Source: a virus. From it: a stretch of DNA of 26,159 nt. The stretch lies in the IMG/VR virus record IMGVR_UViG_3300033571_010254, positions 1-26,159 of that record; one strand, 5' to 3'. The position numbers were made by a program, and so were the translations under genes. This document shows positions 8,538-15,652 of the stretch, piece by piece (position 1 is the first letter of the stretch; each line of letters starts with the position of its first letter). The notes under the pieces are model-generated. The model saw only the letters and a list, made by a program, of their open reading frames with translations. It searched no databases and was not told the origin of the DNA.

Positions 8538-9371
8538 CGAAGTCCTCTACTATATCTTCGCCAAAGTCTTCACCGTAGATAGCCTTAGCCTGCTCGAGCT
8601 GGTCCTCCATCCAGGCCTTGTCGTCCTCAGATAAGGTGTCGGTGTCAGTTGGCTCCTGAGCTAGCGCTTCTTGCTCTCTCAGCTCTTCCTCTTCCGCCCA
8701 AGCCATGGCTTCGTCTATCTTCTTCTGTTCTATATTATCAGTAGCTTCTTCAGAGGCTTCTTGAGCAGCCTCTTCGCGCTCAACCTTGTCCCTGTACTCG
8801 TAATACAGGTCTTCTAGCGTATACTCTTGTAATAGCGGATCTTTTAATGGACGATTATAGTACTTAGACCACCAGGAGCGTAGGAATAATAGTTGTGATT
8901 GCTCGGTGCTTAGAGCAGCACGAGCTATGTTGTAGGTGAGTTTATCTATGGCTTCTAAAGCGGAGAGGGAATCATCTTCCCTATCCGCGTCTAGTTTCCC
9001 ACTTGCTCTTCTTTTTTATCTGTCTTAGAGGCGTTCTTAGACACCTCTTTGCGCCACTCGTCGGTGGTGTCCATAATCTTAATATATAGTTCAGCAAGTG
9101 CAGAGTCGTCTTCTAAAAGACCTCTAGTCTGCTTAAACCACTCGGGGGCATCGATAACATGTACGCGGCACGTCGCAAGGCATAGTGCCAGGGACTGTAG
9201 TTCCCTGGTTGGGTTGGTTGAATCCCCAAGTAGCCTAGAGATCTCGTTCTCTCTAGAAATTTTCTCTGCTGTATTCAGCCTACACTTAATAGTGAAGTGA
9301 CCCTCATACCTAAAGCCAGATTCACCTGTGTGATCAAAGTAGAAAGTCTTCTCGCGTGATGGTAGTTCCAT
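8530..9371 (-). CDS. Tail assembly chaperone G-T, -1 ribosomal frameshift product
   Basis: The small upstream frame (126 codons, stop TAG at 8993-8991) is followed in the -1 frame by 154 open codons with no suitable start codon, ending at TGA 8532-8530 inside the first codons of the tape measure gene. Ribosomes can enter this frame at G_GGA_AAC (9000-8994), giving a fusion of about 280 residues. The T part begins LDADREDDSLSALEAIDKLT, contains a Trp/Tyr-rich patch (FLRSWWSKYYNRPL), and then is strongly acidic and helical. This matches lambda gpG/gpGT, where the T part recruits tube subunits to the tape measure-chaperone complex. Gene order (tube, G/GT, tape measure) is identical. It would be missed by any caller that demands a start codon. 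The frameshift itself is inferred, not measured. Confidence 0.88.
8960..9000 (-). promoter_or_regulatory. Programmed -1 frameshift signal (slippery heptamer plus hairpin)
   Basis: Read on the minus strand, the heptamer GGGAAAC (9000-8994) is in phase as G_GGA_AAC, an X_XXY_YYZ slippery site, and is followed at once by TAG. After a 5-nt gap (TAGAC) comes a stem-loop: GCGGA (8988-8984) pairs with TCCGC (8964-8960), and GGGAA (8981-8977) pairs with TTCCC (8971-8967), with a small internal loop and the loop GATGA. Spacer and hairpin size fit known stimulators of bacterial -1 frameshifting. Confidence 0.87.
8991..9371 (-). CDS. Tail assembly chaperone G (unshifted product)
   Basis: A 126-residue protein with start ATG 9371 preceded by GGAGG. 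It begins MELPSREKTFYFDHTGESGF and ends in a Lys/Glu-rich tail (ASKTDKKEEQVGN). It is the zero-frame product and should be the abundant form, with a minority of ribosomes shifting at the last sense codons to make G-T. Together G and G-T are expected to coat the tape measure protein during tail assembly and leave before the mature tail forms. A TATAAT box at 9396-9391 just upstream may give this gene and the downstream baseplate operon its own promoter. The name rests on position, size and the frameshift signal rather than on sequence similarity that I can recall. Confidence 0.85.
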   Translation of the reverse strand: MELPSREKTFYFDHTGESGFRYEGHFTIKCRLNTAEKISRENEISRLLGDSTNPTRELQSLALCLATCRVHVIDAPEWFKQTRGLLEDDSALAELYIKIMDTTDEWRKEVSKNASKTDKKEEQVGN

Positions 9372-9390
9372 GATTATCCTCCATCAATGG

Positions 9391-9396
9391 ATTATA
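9391..9396 (-). promoter_or_regulatory. Candidate -10 box upstream of tail chaperone gene
   Basis: TATAAT read on the minus strand, in the 25-nt gap between a tube-like gene and the chaperone gene, in the context TTTTAGTATAATCCATTG. No clear -35 box sits at 16-18 nt; that region lies inside the upstream gene. Other gaps in this operon also hold TATAAT, which supports it. Confidence 0.4.
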
Positions 9397-9978
9397 CTAA
9401 AAGCCCAAAGTTTTAGCGAAATTCTTAACACCAGAGACTAGTCTATCGCCACCGGATTCGGTGGGCTCTTCTGGGGCAAACTCATGTTGCCAACCGATTG
9501 CCTTCCAGGTTAGCTGTGTCACAGACATCTGCTCTGACTGAATGCTGGTCGACTGTCCAGTTATGACCGCCTTGTTAGTCTTGAATAACAGGGTGCCAGT
9601 AGCAGAGTCTGAGATCTCTATGGTGATGTATTTGTTTTGCATAAAAGACAACGCGTTAGACTGTAGTCGCTCTGAAGTAGCACTACGGCCCGGTATAACA
9701 AACGTCCCCATTGTCCCACTTACAGAGACCATGCTGGGCGCTAGCTCTACTGGTAGATACTCATCTATGGTGCGTATCTCTTGGTTCTCTGTTTGGATAG
9801 ACCAGGATACTGAGAATGCAAAACCGACTAGTACACCATTCACCTTAACTACACACCGCGCACCCGTGTGGTACTTAGCTTCAGGCTTGGTTGATATGTT
9901 GCCTATATTAGAGAGTAGGTTATTGGCAACCCTATCTACTATTTTGCCGCCGCTTCTATCAAAACCAGATCTAGACAT
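9397..9978 (-). CDS. Tail tube-like protein, third paralogue
   Basis: A 193-residue protein starting MSRSGFDRSGGKIVDRVANN. After about 40 residues it shows ARCVVKVNGVLVGFAFSVSW, then VSVSGTMGTFVI and NKYITIEISDS. This is the same layout as the two upstream tube-like proteins (a KINGVTLAYATD-type strand pair, then 'GsFtvvry', then a 'diEiyqk'-like strand), but more diverged. The tube fold forms the inner channel of the tail, and a diverged copy beside the chaperone genes may be a tube initiator or terminator ring, or a baseplate-proximal tube subunit. It starts 9 nt after the stop of the previous paralogue and ends 25 nt before the chaperone gene. The paralogy is read from the sequences; the specialised role is inference. 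Confidence 0.6.
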   Translation of the reverse strand: MSRSGFDRSGGKIVDRVANNLLSNIGNISTKPEAKYHTGARCVVKVNGVLVGFAFSVSWSIQTENQEIRTIDEYLPVELAPSMVSVSGTMGTFVIPGRSATSERLQSNALSFMQNKYITIEISDSATGTLLFKTNKAVITGQSTSIQSEQMSVTQLTWKAIGWQHEFAPEEPTESGGDRLVSGVKNFAKTLGF

Positions 9979-9987
9979 TAGATATCC

Positions 9988-10578
9988 TTACGCCGTAGTT
10001 TGACCAACGCCCGATGAGTTTGCAATAAAGGAGTCTTCATCTACTGCATTCGCGATAAACGTGAAGGTCTGGGTCATGAGACCTCGCTTACCCACTTGGG
10101 ACTCGGCACTGGTAATTTTACAGTTGCGTATGCGAGCCACGCCGGTTTGGCCGTTGCCGATCTTCTGATAGAACTCTATATCGAACCACGTAGAGTTTTG
10201 GAATGTGCTCGGATCTAAAGCTTCATTGGCGCGACCGTCATTGAACTGACCCGCCTTAAGTCTACCAATAGCTGTGCTCGAACCCCTAGTCCAGCTGCCA
10301 ACACCGTTACCGGCATTGCTGGCACCGTTGGGTACTGCTTGACGTTTGTCTTTGGCTCTCTTGACCATGCCCTCTACGTAACGGATTATAGTAAAGCTTC
10401 CGTCTACGTCGTAAGACATAGGTTCTGCTGTGTCATGTTCGTACACGCCGAGTATTCTGACATCTGTATGATTGATCTTAATAGAGTATTTGAAATCGGT
10501 AACATACGCTAAGGTTACGCCGTTTACGCGTAACTTCGCATTTCCACCACTAATGAAGAATGGAGCTTTGTTGGCCAT
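9988..10578 (-). CDS. Tail tube protein, second paralogue
   Basis: A 196-residue protein. I chose ATG 10578 (MANKAPFFISGGNAKLRVNG) over a TTG four codons upstream because GGGAGG lies just before the ATG and the paralogue upstream starts at the equivalent point. NAKLRVNGVTLAYVTDFKYS aligns with NAKIKINGVTLAYATDVSFD of the first copy. Both then have 'GSF[ST][VI][VI]RY', a Gly/Asn-rich loop, a 'DIE[FI]YQK' strand, and 'KRG[IL][ML]T[EQ][ST][YF][QT]F' near the C-terminus. The two are clear duplicates, probably the main tube proteins that stack inside the sheath. A long hairpin immediately upstream covers part of the ribosome binding site, so this copy may be translated at a different level from its neighbour. 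Confidence 0.75.
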   Translation of the reverse strand: MANKAPFFISGGNAKLRVNGVTLAYVTDFKYSIKINHTDVRILGVYEHDTAEPMSYDVDGSFTIIRYVEGMVKRAKDKRQAVPNGASNAGNGVGSWTRGSSTAIGRLKAGQFNDGRANEALDPSTFQNSTWFDIEFYQKIGNGQTGVARIRNCKITSAESQVGKRGLMTQTFTFIANAVDEDSFIANSSGVGQTTA

Positions 10579-10585
10579 GAAACCT

Positions 10586-10631
10586 CCCAATATAGCCTAT
10601 TCTACTCTACGTAGTGATAGGCTATATTGGG
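10586..10631 (-). promoter_or_regulatory. 15-bp hairpin overlapping a ribosome binding site
   Basis: The arms at 10617-10631 and 10586-10600 form a perfect 15-bp stem (CCCAATATAGCCTAT with its complement) around a 16-nt loop that itself contains CTACGTAG. On the minus-strand mRNA the final GGG of the stem is the first half of GGGAGG, the ribosome binding site of the second tube gene. It lies in the only gap between the first two tube paralogues. It could act as an RNA processing or stability element, an attenuator or a translational brake; there is no U-run for a classical terminator. Confidence 0.6.
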
Positions 10632-10643
10632 CTGTAAGCGAAC

Positions 10644-11222
10644 TTAGTTACTGAGGTCTTCCTCACCAGAGATCTTCTGTGTGAAGCTGTCGTCATCCGC
10701 GAGCTCGCCAACAAACTGATAGGATTCTGTAAGGATTCCGCGCTTGTTTACAGAGCCAGACTGTCTGGTTACTCGGCAGTCCGTAAGACGCTTAAATCTA
10801 GTCTGACCAGTTGGGTCGTTAGGATCGTTTACAAACTTCTGATAGATCTCGATATCTACAGTTGTCGATGTCAAGATGTCACCAGGGTTTACATGCGTAG
10901 ACATACCGCTGTTTTGACCAGCAATTGCACCGCCTTCGCCACCAGCTCGAGTTCCCCAGCGACCAATACCGTTCCCGTTTGCAGCAGCACCTGAGATGTT
11001 GTTTGCCTTAGCGCGATTAGTGTATCGAACCACCGAGAAAGAACCCTGAACTGTAGTAGCAATTGGCTCATTGCTCAGAACTTCGTAGCGACCCATTGTC
11101 TCTACTGGGATGGTTTGGACTGTTACGTCAAAACTCACATCGGTTGCATAAGCCAACGTAACGCCATTGATCTTGATCTTGGCGTTACTGCCTGTAATTA
11201 AAGAGGTTTTCTTCCCTGCCAT
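10644..11222 (-). CDS. Tail tube protein, first paralogue
   Basis: A 192-residue protein starting MAGKKTSLITGSNAKIKING at ATG 11222, with GGGAG 8 nt upstream. Its features are NGVTLAYATDVSFDVTVQTI, VQGSFSVVRYTNR, a Gly/Asn/Ala-rich loop, TTVDIEIYQKF and a C-terminal KRGILTESYQFVGELADDDS. The layout (N-terminal beta-hairpin, central strand, C-terminal sheet) and position just after the sheath are those of a contractile tail tube protein. It is most similar to the gene directly downstream and more distantly related to the third copy. It is separated from the sheath gene by a terminator-like palindrome, so it probably has its own promoter in the 147-nt gap, where CTAAGTATTATGG and GATACAATATG are the AT-rich candidates. 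Confidence 0.75.
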   Translation of the reverse strand: MAGKKTSLITGSNAKIKINGVTLAYATDVSFDVTVQTIPVETMGRYEVLSNEPIATTVQGSFSVVRYTNRAKANNISGAAANGNGIGRWGTRAGGEGGAIAGQNSGMSTHVNPGDILTSTTVDIEIYQKFVNDPNDPTGQTRFKRLTDCRVTRQSGSVNKRGILTESYQFVGELADDDSFTQKISGEEDLSN

Positions 11223-11314
11223 TGTATAATCTCCCTTGGGACTCTAGAACCCATAATACTTAGAGTGAAGGCCACAATGGCACATCACTTTCATATTGTA
11301 TCACGCATAAAGTA

Positions 11315-11342
11315 AAACCCCATATCCTAGGATATGGGGTTT
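11315..11342 (-). terminator. Perfect palindrome, likely terminator after the sheath gene
   Basis: A 28-nt perfect inverted repeat with arms AAACCCCATATCCT and their complement. It begins 26 nt past the sheath stop in the direction of transcription and is followed on the minus strand by the T-rich sequence TTTTACTTT. As RNA it forms a strong hairpin with a T-tract, a good intrinsic terminator. It would limit read-through from the sheath gene into the tube genes. Confidence 0.75.
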
Positions 11343-11368
11343 AACTCACCTACTGTTTAGGTTGGCTA

Positions 11369-13927
11369 TTAGGCTTGCTGAGTAGCTCTCTGGAGAGTGA
11401 TGTCGTTGAGTACGAAGTCAATTCCTTCGACCAACTTCACGGTTACCGTGATGTAGATCGTATTGCCTTCAATACGTACGCTCATATCGCGGAAGCCTTG
11501 AGGGGCATCATTCGTACTAACTGTGATCCCTTGAGCCAAGAACGTAGCCATTACGGATTCAGCAGTCGATTTGACTTCAGAAGCCCTAACAGTATTCTTA
11601 ACACCTACGTAGCGCGATTCCATCGCATTACGGAAGTTGAACTCAATGATGTCAGCAGCATACAGAACGTTGGCACGATTGTATACCCAGTTGTTGTCGA
11701 TGCCGTAAGTTGTGTTATCAACAACTACGCGGAATCCGCCAGTCTGAGGAGCTTCCAAGAAGGTGATACCGCTTTGGATTGCGTCATCATACTGGACATC
11801 TGGATCGAAGTCGACTACGATATCTGCTTCTGCAGTCGTCATAGGTTGAGCTGTCTGACGGATACCAGAGAGGTTCAAGAACTTGAACGTCAGAGGTAGA
11901 CCGATAGGAGCTCCACCACGAGCGCCAGCGACCAAGCAGGCAAGAGCCCATGGTTGGAACCACTTGATGTTACCAGCTGCATCGATCTGACGAGCATCTT
12001 GGATTACCAACTGGAGTCTGGCATCTGCAAGTGTCCCAGCAGAAGTCTTACAGTCATCGTAGCTCTTCTTGAGTGAGAGAACGCCTTGGCGCTCACTGCG
12101 TCTCTTAGTTGTCTTCATCAAAGAGATGTGTGTCTTAACCGCTTGGTGAATACCGTCGATCGTGTATGTAGATCCAGCGTCAGTAAGGCTGTCAGCAATA
12201 TCAGCAGTAGCGTCGCGGCTAAAGAGAGGAACAACGAAGTTAACGTGGAACTTCTCGAACTTAGCTAGACCGTCAACGATGTCGCTAGAGAGCGATGCGC
12301 CCTTTGCTCCGCCAGCAAGGAATGTTTCAATCAGAGCCTCTGGAAGACCAGTTACGGATTGTCCGACGGCTTCAACGCTTTGGGATTGAGCGAAGAACTG
12401 AGCAACTTCAAACGCATCTTTCTTGATACGAGCAGGCTTAGCGCCAGCAGCTGTCTTAAGAGCGCCGACAGTAGAAACTACGTCAAGTACGGAAAGAGGT
12501 AGGGAGTTGTACACAGTGTTCGAAACAGCAGCTTCCCAACCAGGAAGAAGCTCAACTGCATCAGCTAGCTGCTTAACGGTTGTGAATGCAGCCTTGTCAA
12601 AAGACTCAGATCCAAGGTTCGTAGTGATAGTAACCTGGCTTGCTGTCACAGACACGCTTGCAGAAGTTACACCGCCAGAGCCGTCGTGACCAAAAGTAAG
12701 AACTGCGTTTCCGCCGAGAGTAGACTCTTCGACGAGCAGGTCGCGCTTCTGGTCGATCTTGATGCTAGCGCGTGGCTCAGCAGAAGGAAGCTTGAGACCA
12801 GCAGTTTGACCAAGAGCAGCCAAATCACCAGCAGTAGAGTCAACGAGCTCGAAGGTCTCAGAGAAACCGTCGCGATGCTTGTTGGCAACAGCGATTGACT
12901 TAAATACGATTGTTTGACCAGATACGGATGCAACCAAGTCGCCGTTAAATGCTGGAAGAGCATTTAGTTCACTTGCGATCTCAGCGAGTGTGTCATGGTT
13001 CGCTTCTGCACCAGAAAGCGTTACTGGTCCTACGACTGATCCGCCGTTTGCTCTGAAAGAGAAAGACCTAGAGTTGAGCCAATGACCGCTGCCAGAATCA
13101 GTAGAGATACTTGCTGTAGCTGGGATGGTGCCGATACTCGATGGAAGCAGAGCTGCACCGAACGACCTAATCTTGATGAAGATATGGGTCCCATTGATGG
13201 TTGCCCAGAATGGATTTCCACTTAAGCCTTCAAGAGCAGCCTTAAGTGCAGTAAGAACTTGAGCAGTTGTATCAGATGGCCCAACAACAACTTGAACAAG
13301 AGTCTTACTCGCAGCAGCAGGAGCGGTCTGTGAACCAGCATCGAACCACACTCTGTAGTTGGTGGTTGCAGAAGAAACGTCGAAGTAGTAACCAGTAGGA
13401 GGAACTGCAAGAACAGATCCGTCGACTGGCGTGCCGCCGCCGAGTTGGAGCTCTTCAGCGTTAAAGTTGAGTGCTGCGCTTGCCGCTTCTGCCTGACCTG
13501 CACCAGAGAGCGTTACGCGAGCAGTAACCCTGTTACCACCAACGCCCCATTCGCGAGCCCTTGCTGTGCCGTAGCTATTTGCTAAAGCAAGCGATGCTCT
13601 GCTAGAGGAGTTCGTCTTGTAAACCCAAACTACCTGGGCACCATTTGGGATGGCGCCGTCAGATGCAGGCGAGAACAAGAAGTTGAGAGCGTCGAGAATC
13701 GGACCCGACCTATACTTGTCGCGAGCAACAGAGATAGAGTCTGCGGTGAAGAAATTGTCCTTGATGTCAACCTCTGCATCACCTGGCGTACCAGCATCTG
13801 CTTCCCCGAGGATAGCGATAAGACCAGCAGGTCCGAGTGGCAGGTTTCCGCCTAAGTCGATGAAACGACGAGAATATGCGCCCGGCTTAAAAATCGTCGC
13901 ACCGTTGAAACTTACACTAATAGCCAT
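11369..13927 (-). CDS. Tail sheath protein
   Basis: An 852-residue protein starting MAISVSFNGATIFKPGAYSR, with GGAGG upstream of ATG 13927. The N-terminus (FIDLGGNLPLGPAGLIAILG then EADAGTPGDA) and the C-terminus are typical of phage sheath proteins: QYDDAIQSGITFLE, then WVYNRANVLYAADIIEFNFR and an end with IEGNTIYITVTVKLVEGIDF. A long variable Ala/Ser/Thr-rich region between about residues 130 and 480 makes it larger than T4 gp18 (659 residues); such insertions usually lie on the outer sheath surface. It contracts around the tube during infection. The gene has a TATAAT box upstream (13973-13968) and a strong terminator downstream, so it may be a monocistronic high-expression unit. Confidence 0.9.
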   Translation of the reverse strand: MAISVSFNGATIFKPGAYSRRFIDLGGNLPLGPAGLIAILGEADAGTPGDAEVDIKDNFFTADSISVARDKYRSGPILDALNFLFSPASDGAIPNGAQVVWVYKTNSSSRASLALANSYGTARAREWGVGGNRVTARVTLSGAGQAEAASAALNFNAEELQLGGGTPVDGSVLAVPPTGYYFDVSSATTNYRVWFDAGSQTAPAAASKTLVQVVVGPSDTTAQVLTALKAALEGLSGNPFWATINGTHIFIKIRSFGAALLPSSIGTIPATASISTDSGSGHWLNSRSFSFRANGGSVVGPVTLSGAEANHDTLAEIASELNALPAFNGDLVASVSGQTIVFKSIAVANKHRDGFSETFELVDSTAGDLAALGQTAGLKLPSAEPRASIKIDQKRDLLVEESTLGGNAVLTFGHDGSGGVTSASVSVTASQVTITTNLGSESFDKAAFTTVKQLADAVELLPGWEAAVSNTVYNSLPLSVLDVVSTVGALKTAAGAKPARIKKDAFEVAQFFAQSQSVEAVGQSVTGLPEALIETFLAGGAKGASLSSDIVDGLAKFEKFHVNFVVPLFSRDATADIADSLTDAGSTYTIDGIHQAVKTHISLMKTTKRRSERQGVLSLKKSYDDCKTSAGTLADARLQLVIQDARQIDAAGNIKWFQPWALACLVAGARGGAPIGLPLTFKFLNLSGIRQTAQPMTTAEADIVVDFDPDVQYDDAIQSGITFLEAPQTGGFRVVVDNTTYGIDNNWVYNRANVLYAADIIEFNFRNAMESRYVGVKNTVRASEVKSTAESVMATFLAQGITVSTNDAPQGFRDMSVRIEGNTIYITVTVKLVEGIDFVLNDITLQRATQQA

Positions 13928-13967
13928 TTATTTGACCTCCAATCCTAGTCCTAAAAGATCACTCTTC

Positions 13968-13973
13968 ATTATA
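13968..13973 (-). promoter_or_regulatory. Candidate -10 box of the sheath gene promoter
   Basis: TATAAT on the minus strand in the context ACATAGGTTATAATGAAGAG, 41 nt before the sheath start codon and inside the 94-nt gap after the 104-aa gene. No good TTGACA-like hexamer lies 16-18 nt upstream, so a phage-modified or activator-dependent promoter is possible. Confidence 0.45.
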
Positions 13974-14021
13974 ACCTATGTGGGTAGTTGAGGATTATCT
14001 AACTCAAAAACCCTACTTAGC

Positions 14022-14336
14022 TCACCACTTAAGTCCAAACTGCTTACCAGCCCAGTCCCACCGCTCAAGCGGCTCTTTCTTACTCAGGCCGCGGGCATTG
14101 AAGTCAGCCTTGAGTATCTCTTTATAATGGCCGGGCTTATTGATGAGGACTTCGCGGAGTAACCACCAGTCTTCAAACGATAAAGCCTCTGGCTCACTGC
14201 TTACGATTGGCTCAATCTTTCTAGCGGCTTCTAGAGCCTGCTTCTCTAGAGCGGCAATAGCAGCCCAATCAACCACTGCAGGCTCTGGACTCACTGGTGC
14301 AGGTTGCGGGTTATTCTTCTGTGTTTTCTTGCTCAT
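14022..14336 (-). CDS. Small conserved-position protein upstream of sheath, function unknown
   Basis: A 104-residue protein. The first ~20 residues are Lys/Asn/Pro-rich (KKTQKNNPQPAPVSPEPAVV) and likely disordered. The rest is helical with many Trp (DWAAIAALEKQALEAARKIE; SFEDWWLLREVLINKP; ERWDWAGKQFGLKW). Start ATG 14336 has AAAGG 8 nt upstream and overlaps the end of the preceding gene by 26 nt. I do not recognise the family. Its position between the tail-completion-type gene and the sheath suggests a structural or assembly role, but nothing in the sequence proves it. Confidence 0.6.
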   Translation of the reverse strand: MSKKTQKNNPQPAPVSPEPAVVDWAAIAALEKQALEAARKIEPIVSSEPEALSFEDWWLLREVLINKPGHYKEILKADFNARGLSKKEPLERWDWAGKQFGLKW

Positions 14337-14961
14337 TGTTAAGCCTTTCTACGTCTAATTCTATTTCCAAATCGTAAGGTCCTGAGAACCTATCTCCTAT
14401 TAGTGTATCCCATGATTTTACTCGCATTCTTACCCATCTAGTGTAGATGTTCTCTGGGGTCTTGCCGTTTTCCCTAGCCCAGTCTGATGCTGTAGCTGTC
14501 TGTAGCTCCAAACCCATTGATTCTGCATACCTTTTATTTTTAAACAGAAGGTATGAAAGTATGTAGTAAAGCCAAAGTACTTGATCTGGGGATTTACTTG
14601 CGTGACACCCTATATCAAGATTCACTATCTTTGGGTATACAAGTAGCTCGCTGCACTCAGCGTCACCATAGTAGTCGCTCAGAGCTGCCGTAGACTCATC
14701 TTCAACCTCAGAAGATAGAGTTATAGAGTAGCATGGCACGCTCTGCATATTTAGAGACCAGCCCTGAATAACCCTTATTTTATCGGTGTTAAACCATTCC
14801 CACAACCTATCTACGTAGGCTGGTCCGTAAGCATCGATCATAAATGGGTCGTGACTTAAGTAGCAAAAAAGATCTCTAAAGGATTCTTCGTCCGCCCTAA
14901 GTTGTTGTAATCCATGGCTTATTAACTTAGAGACAGCTATCTCAGGCATTGCGAATGGCAT
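14311..14961 (-). CDS. Probable tail completion/terminator protein
   Basis: A 216-residue protein. I use ATG 14961 because GGAG lies 7 nt upstream; an internal ATG at 14949 is possible and would reduce the overlap with the preceding gene (now 20 nt). The protein is mixed alpha/beta with Trp/Tyr-rich stretches (AYVDRLWEWFNTDKIRVIQG; SPDQVLWLYYILSYLLFKNK) and ends in an acidic tail (VERLNNEQENTEE). No signal peptide or catalytic motif is seen. Lying between the neck genes and the sheath, it is where tail terminator proteins (gpU, T4 gp15-like) are usually found. The role is inferred from order alone. Confidence 0.5.
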   Translation of the reverse strand: MPFAMPEIAVSKLISHGLQQLRADEESFRDLFCYLSHDPFMIDAYGPAYVDRLWEWFNTDKIRVIQGWSLNMQSVPCYSITLSSEVEDESTAALSDYYGDAECSELLVYPKIVNLDIGCHASKSPDQVLWLYYILSYLLFKNKRYAESMGLELQTATASDWARENGKTPENIYTRWVRMRVKSWDTLIGDRFSGPYDLEIELDVERLNNEQENTEE

Positions 14962-15652
14962 AGTCTATCTCCATCTGGTGCTCTCTAATAGCAGAGTCTA
15001 TTGCGTTTTCTATATCGGCTGCCATCGTTGCATTTATCTCATTCAAGATAGGAGTCATATCAGCATCTATGCCAGGTTGAACCCACTGGGTGTTTCTATC
15101 CTGCTTACTGCTCGCTGTTCTAAATTGTACTTGAGATTGGGGTTTTGACTCCGACGTCTTAATCATAGGTCTAGCACCCAGTCCAAAAGATTGGGCCATG
15201 CTATTAACCGCTTCAGTCAAAGATCTTGGCTTGTCATTGGAGTCCCTTATAGAACTCACACCCGCAGCAACATCCTTAACCACAGTTGTCATATTTTTAT
15301 TATTGGAGCCGATAGGTATGGTCTTATACATAGATCCGTCTTTAGAGACCTTACCCTTAGCGAGCAACCTATCTAGCATTGGAAAGGGTTGTTTACTAAA
15401 ATCATGATTACCACTATCGGTCGTTATCTCCAGACCACTCCCGGTAGGTCTGACGACGATCTCGGATATAAAGCCTTTTGCCCTCATCTCCTCTGCTCTT
15501 TGAGAGGCGGCGAATACATTGTTCTCAAGTATTGAGGCTATCTGACTTTGAGCTGAGGAGTTAATACTATCGATTATGGTCTCGATCGTATCTTGAGAGA
15601 CACCTCTACTCGACAAGTAGAGTCTGAGTTGACTCACCTTGTAGTCTATCAT
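14942..15652 (-). CDS. Neck or head-tail connector protein, function unknown
   Basis: A 236-residue protein starting MIDYKVSQLRLYLSSRGVSQ; its ATG overlaps the stop of the Nudix gene by 4 nt. The N-terminal ~70 residues are helical (IDSINSSAQSQIASILENNV), followed by a beta segment (FISEIVVRPTGSGLEITTDS), a Lys/Gly-rich loop region, and a C-terminal amphipathic helix (TMAADIENAIDSAIREHQME). This helix-sheet-helix layout vaguely recalls HK97 gp10-type neck proteins, but I cannot establish homology by eye. It overlaps the next gene by 20 nt, so expression of the three genes is coupled. Confidence 0.5.
   Translation of the reverse strand: MIDYKVSQLRLYLSSRGVSQDTIETIIDSINSSAQSQIASILENNVFAASQRAEEMRAKGFISEIVVRPTGSGLEITTDSGNHDFSKQPFPMLDRLLAKGKVSKDGSMYKTIPIGSNNKNMTTVVKDVAAGVSSIRDSNDKPRSLTEAVNSMAQSFGLGARPMIKTSESKPQSQVQFRTASSKQDRNTQWVQPGIDADMTPILNEINATMAADIENAIDSAIREHQMEIDYAIRNA

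Noticed and set aside
8988-9040. A-run (GATAAAAAAGAA) as the slippery site
   Set aside because: Its phase is T_AAA_AAA, where the P-site codon would re-pair poorly on TAA; G_GGA_AAC with its hairpin fits much better.
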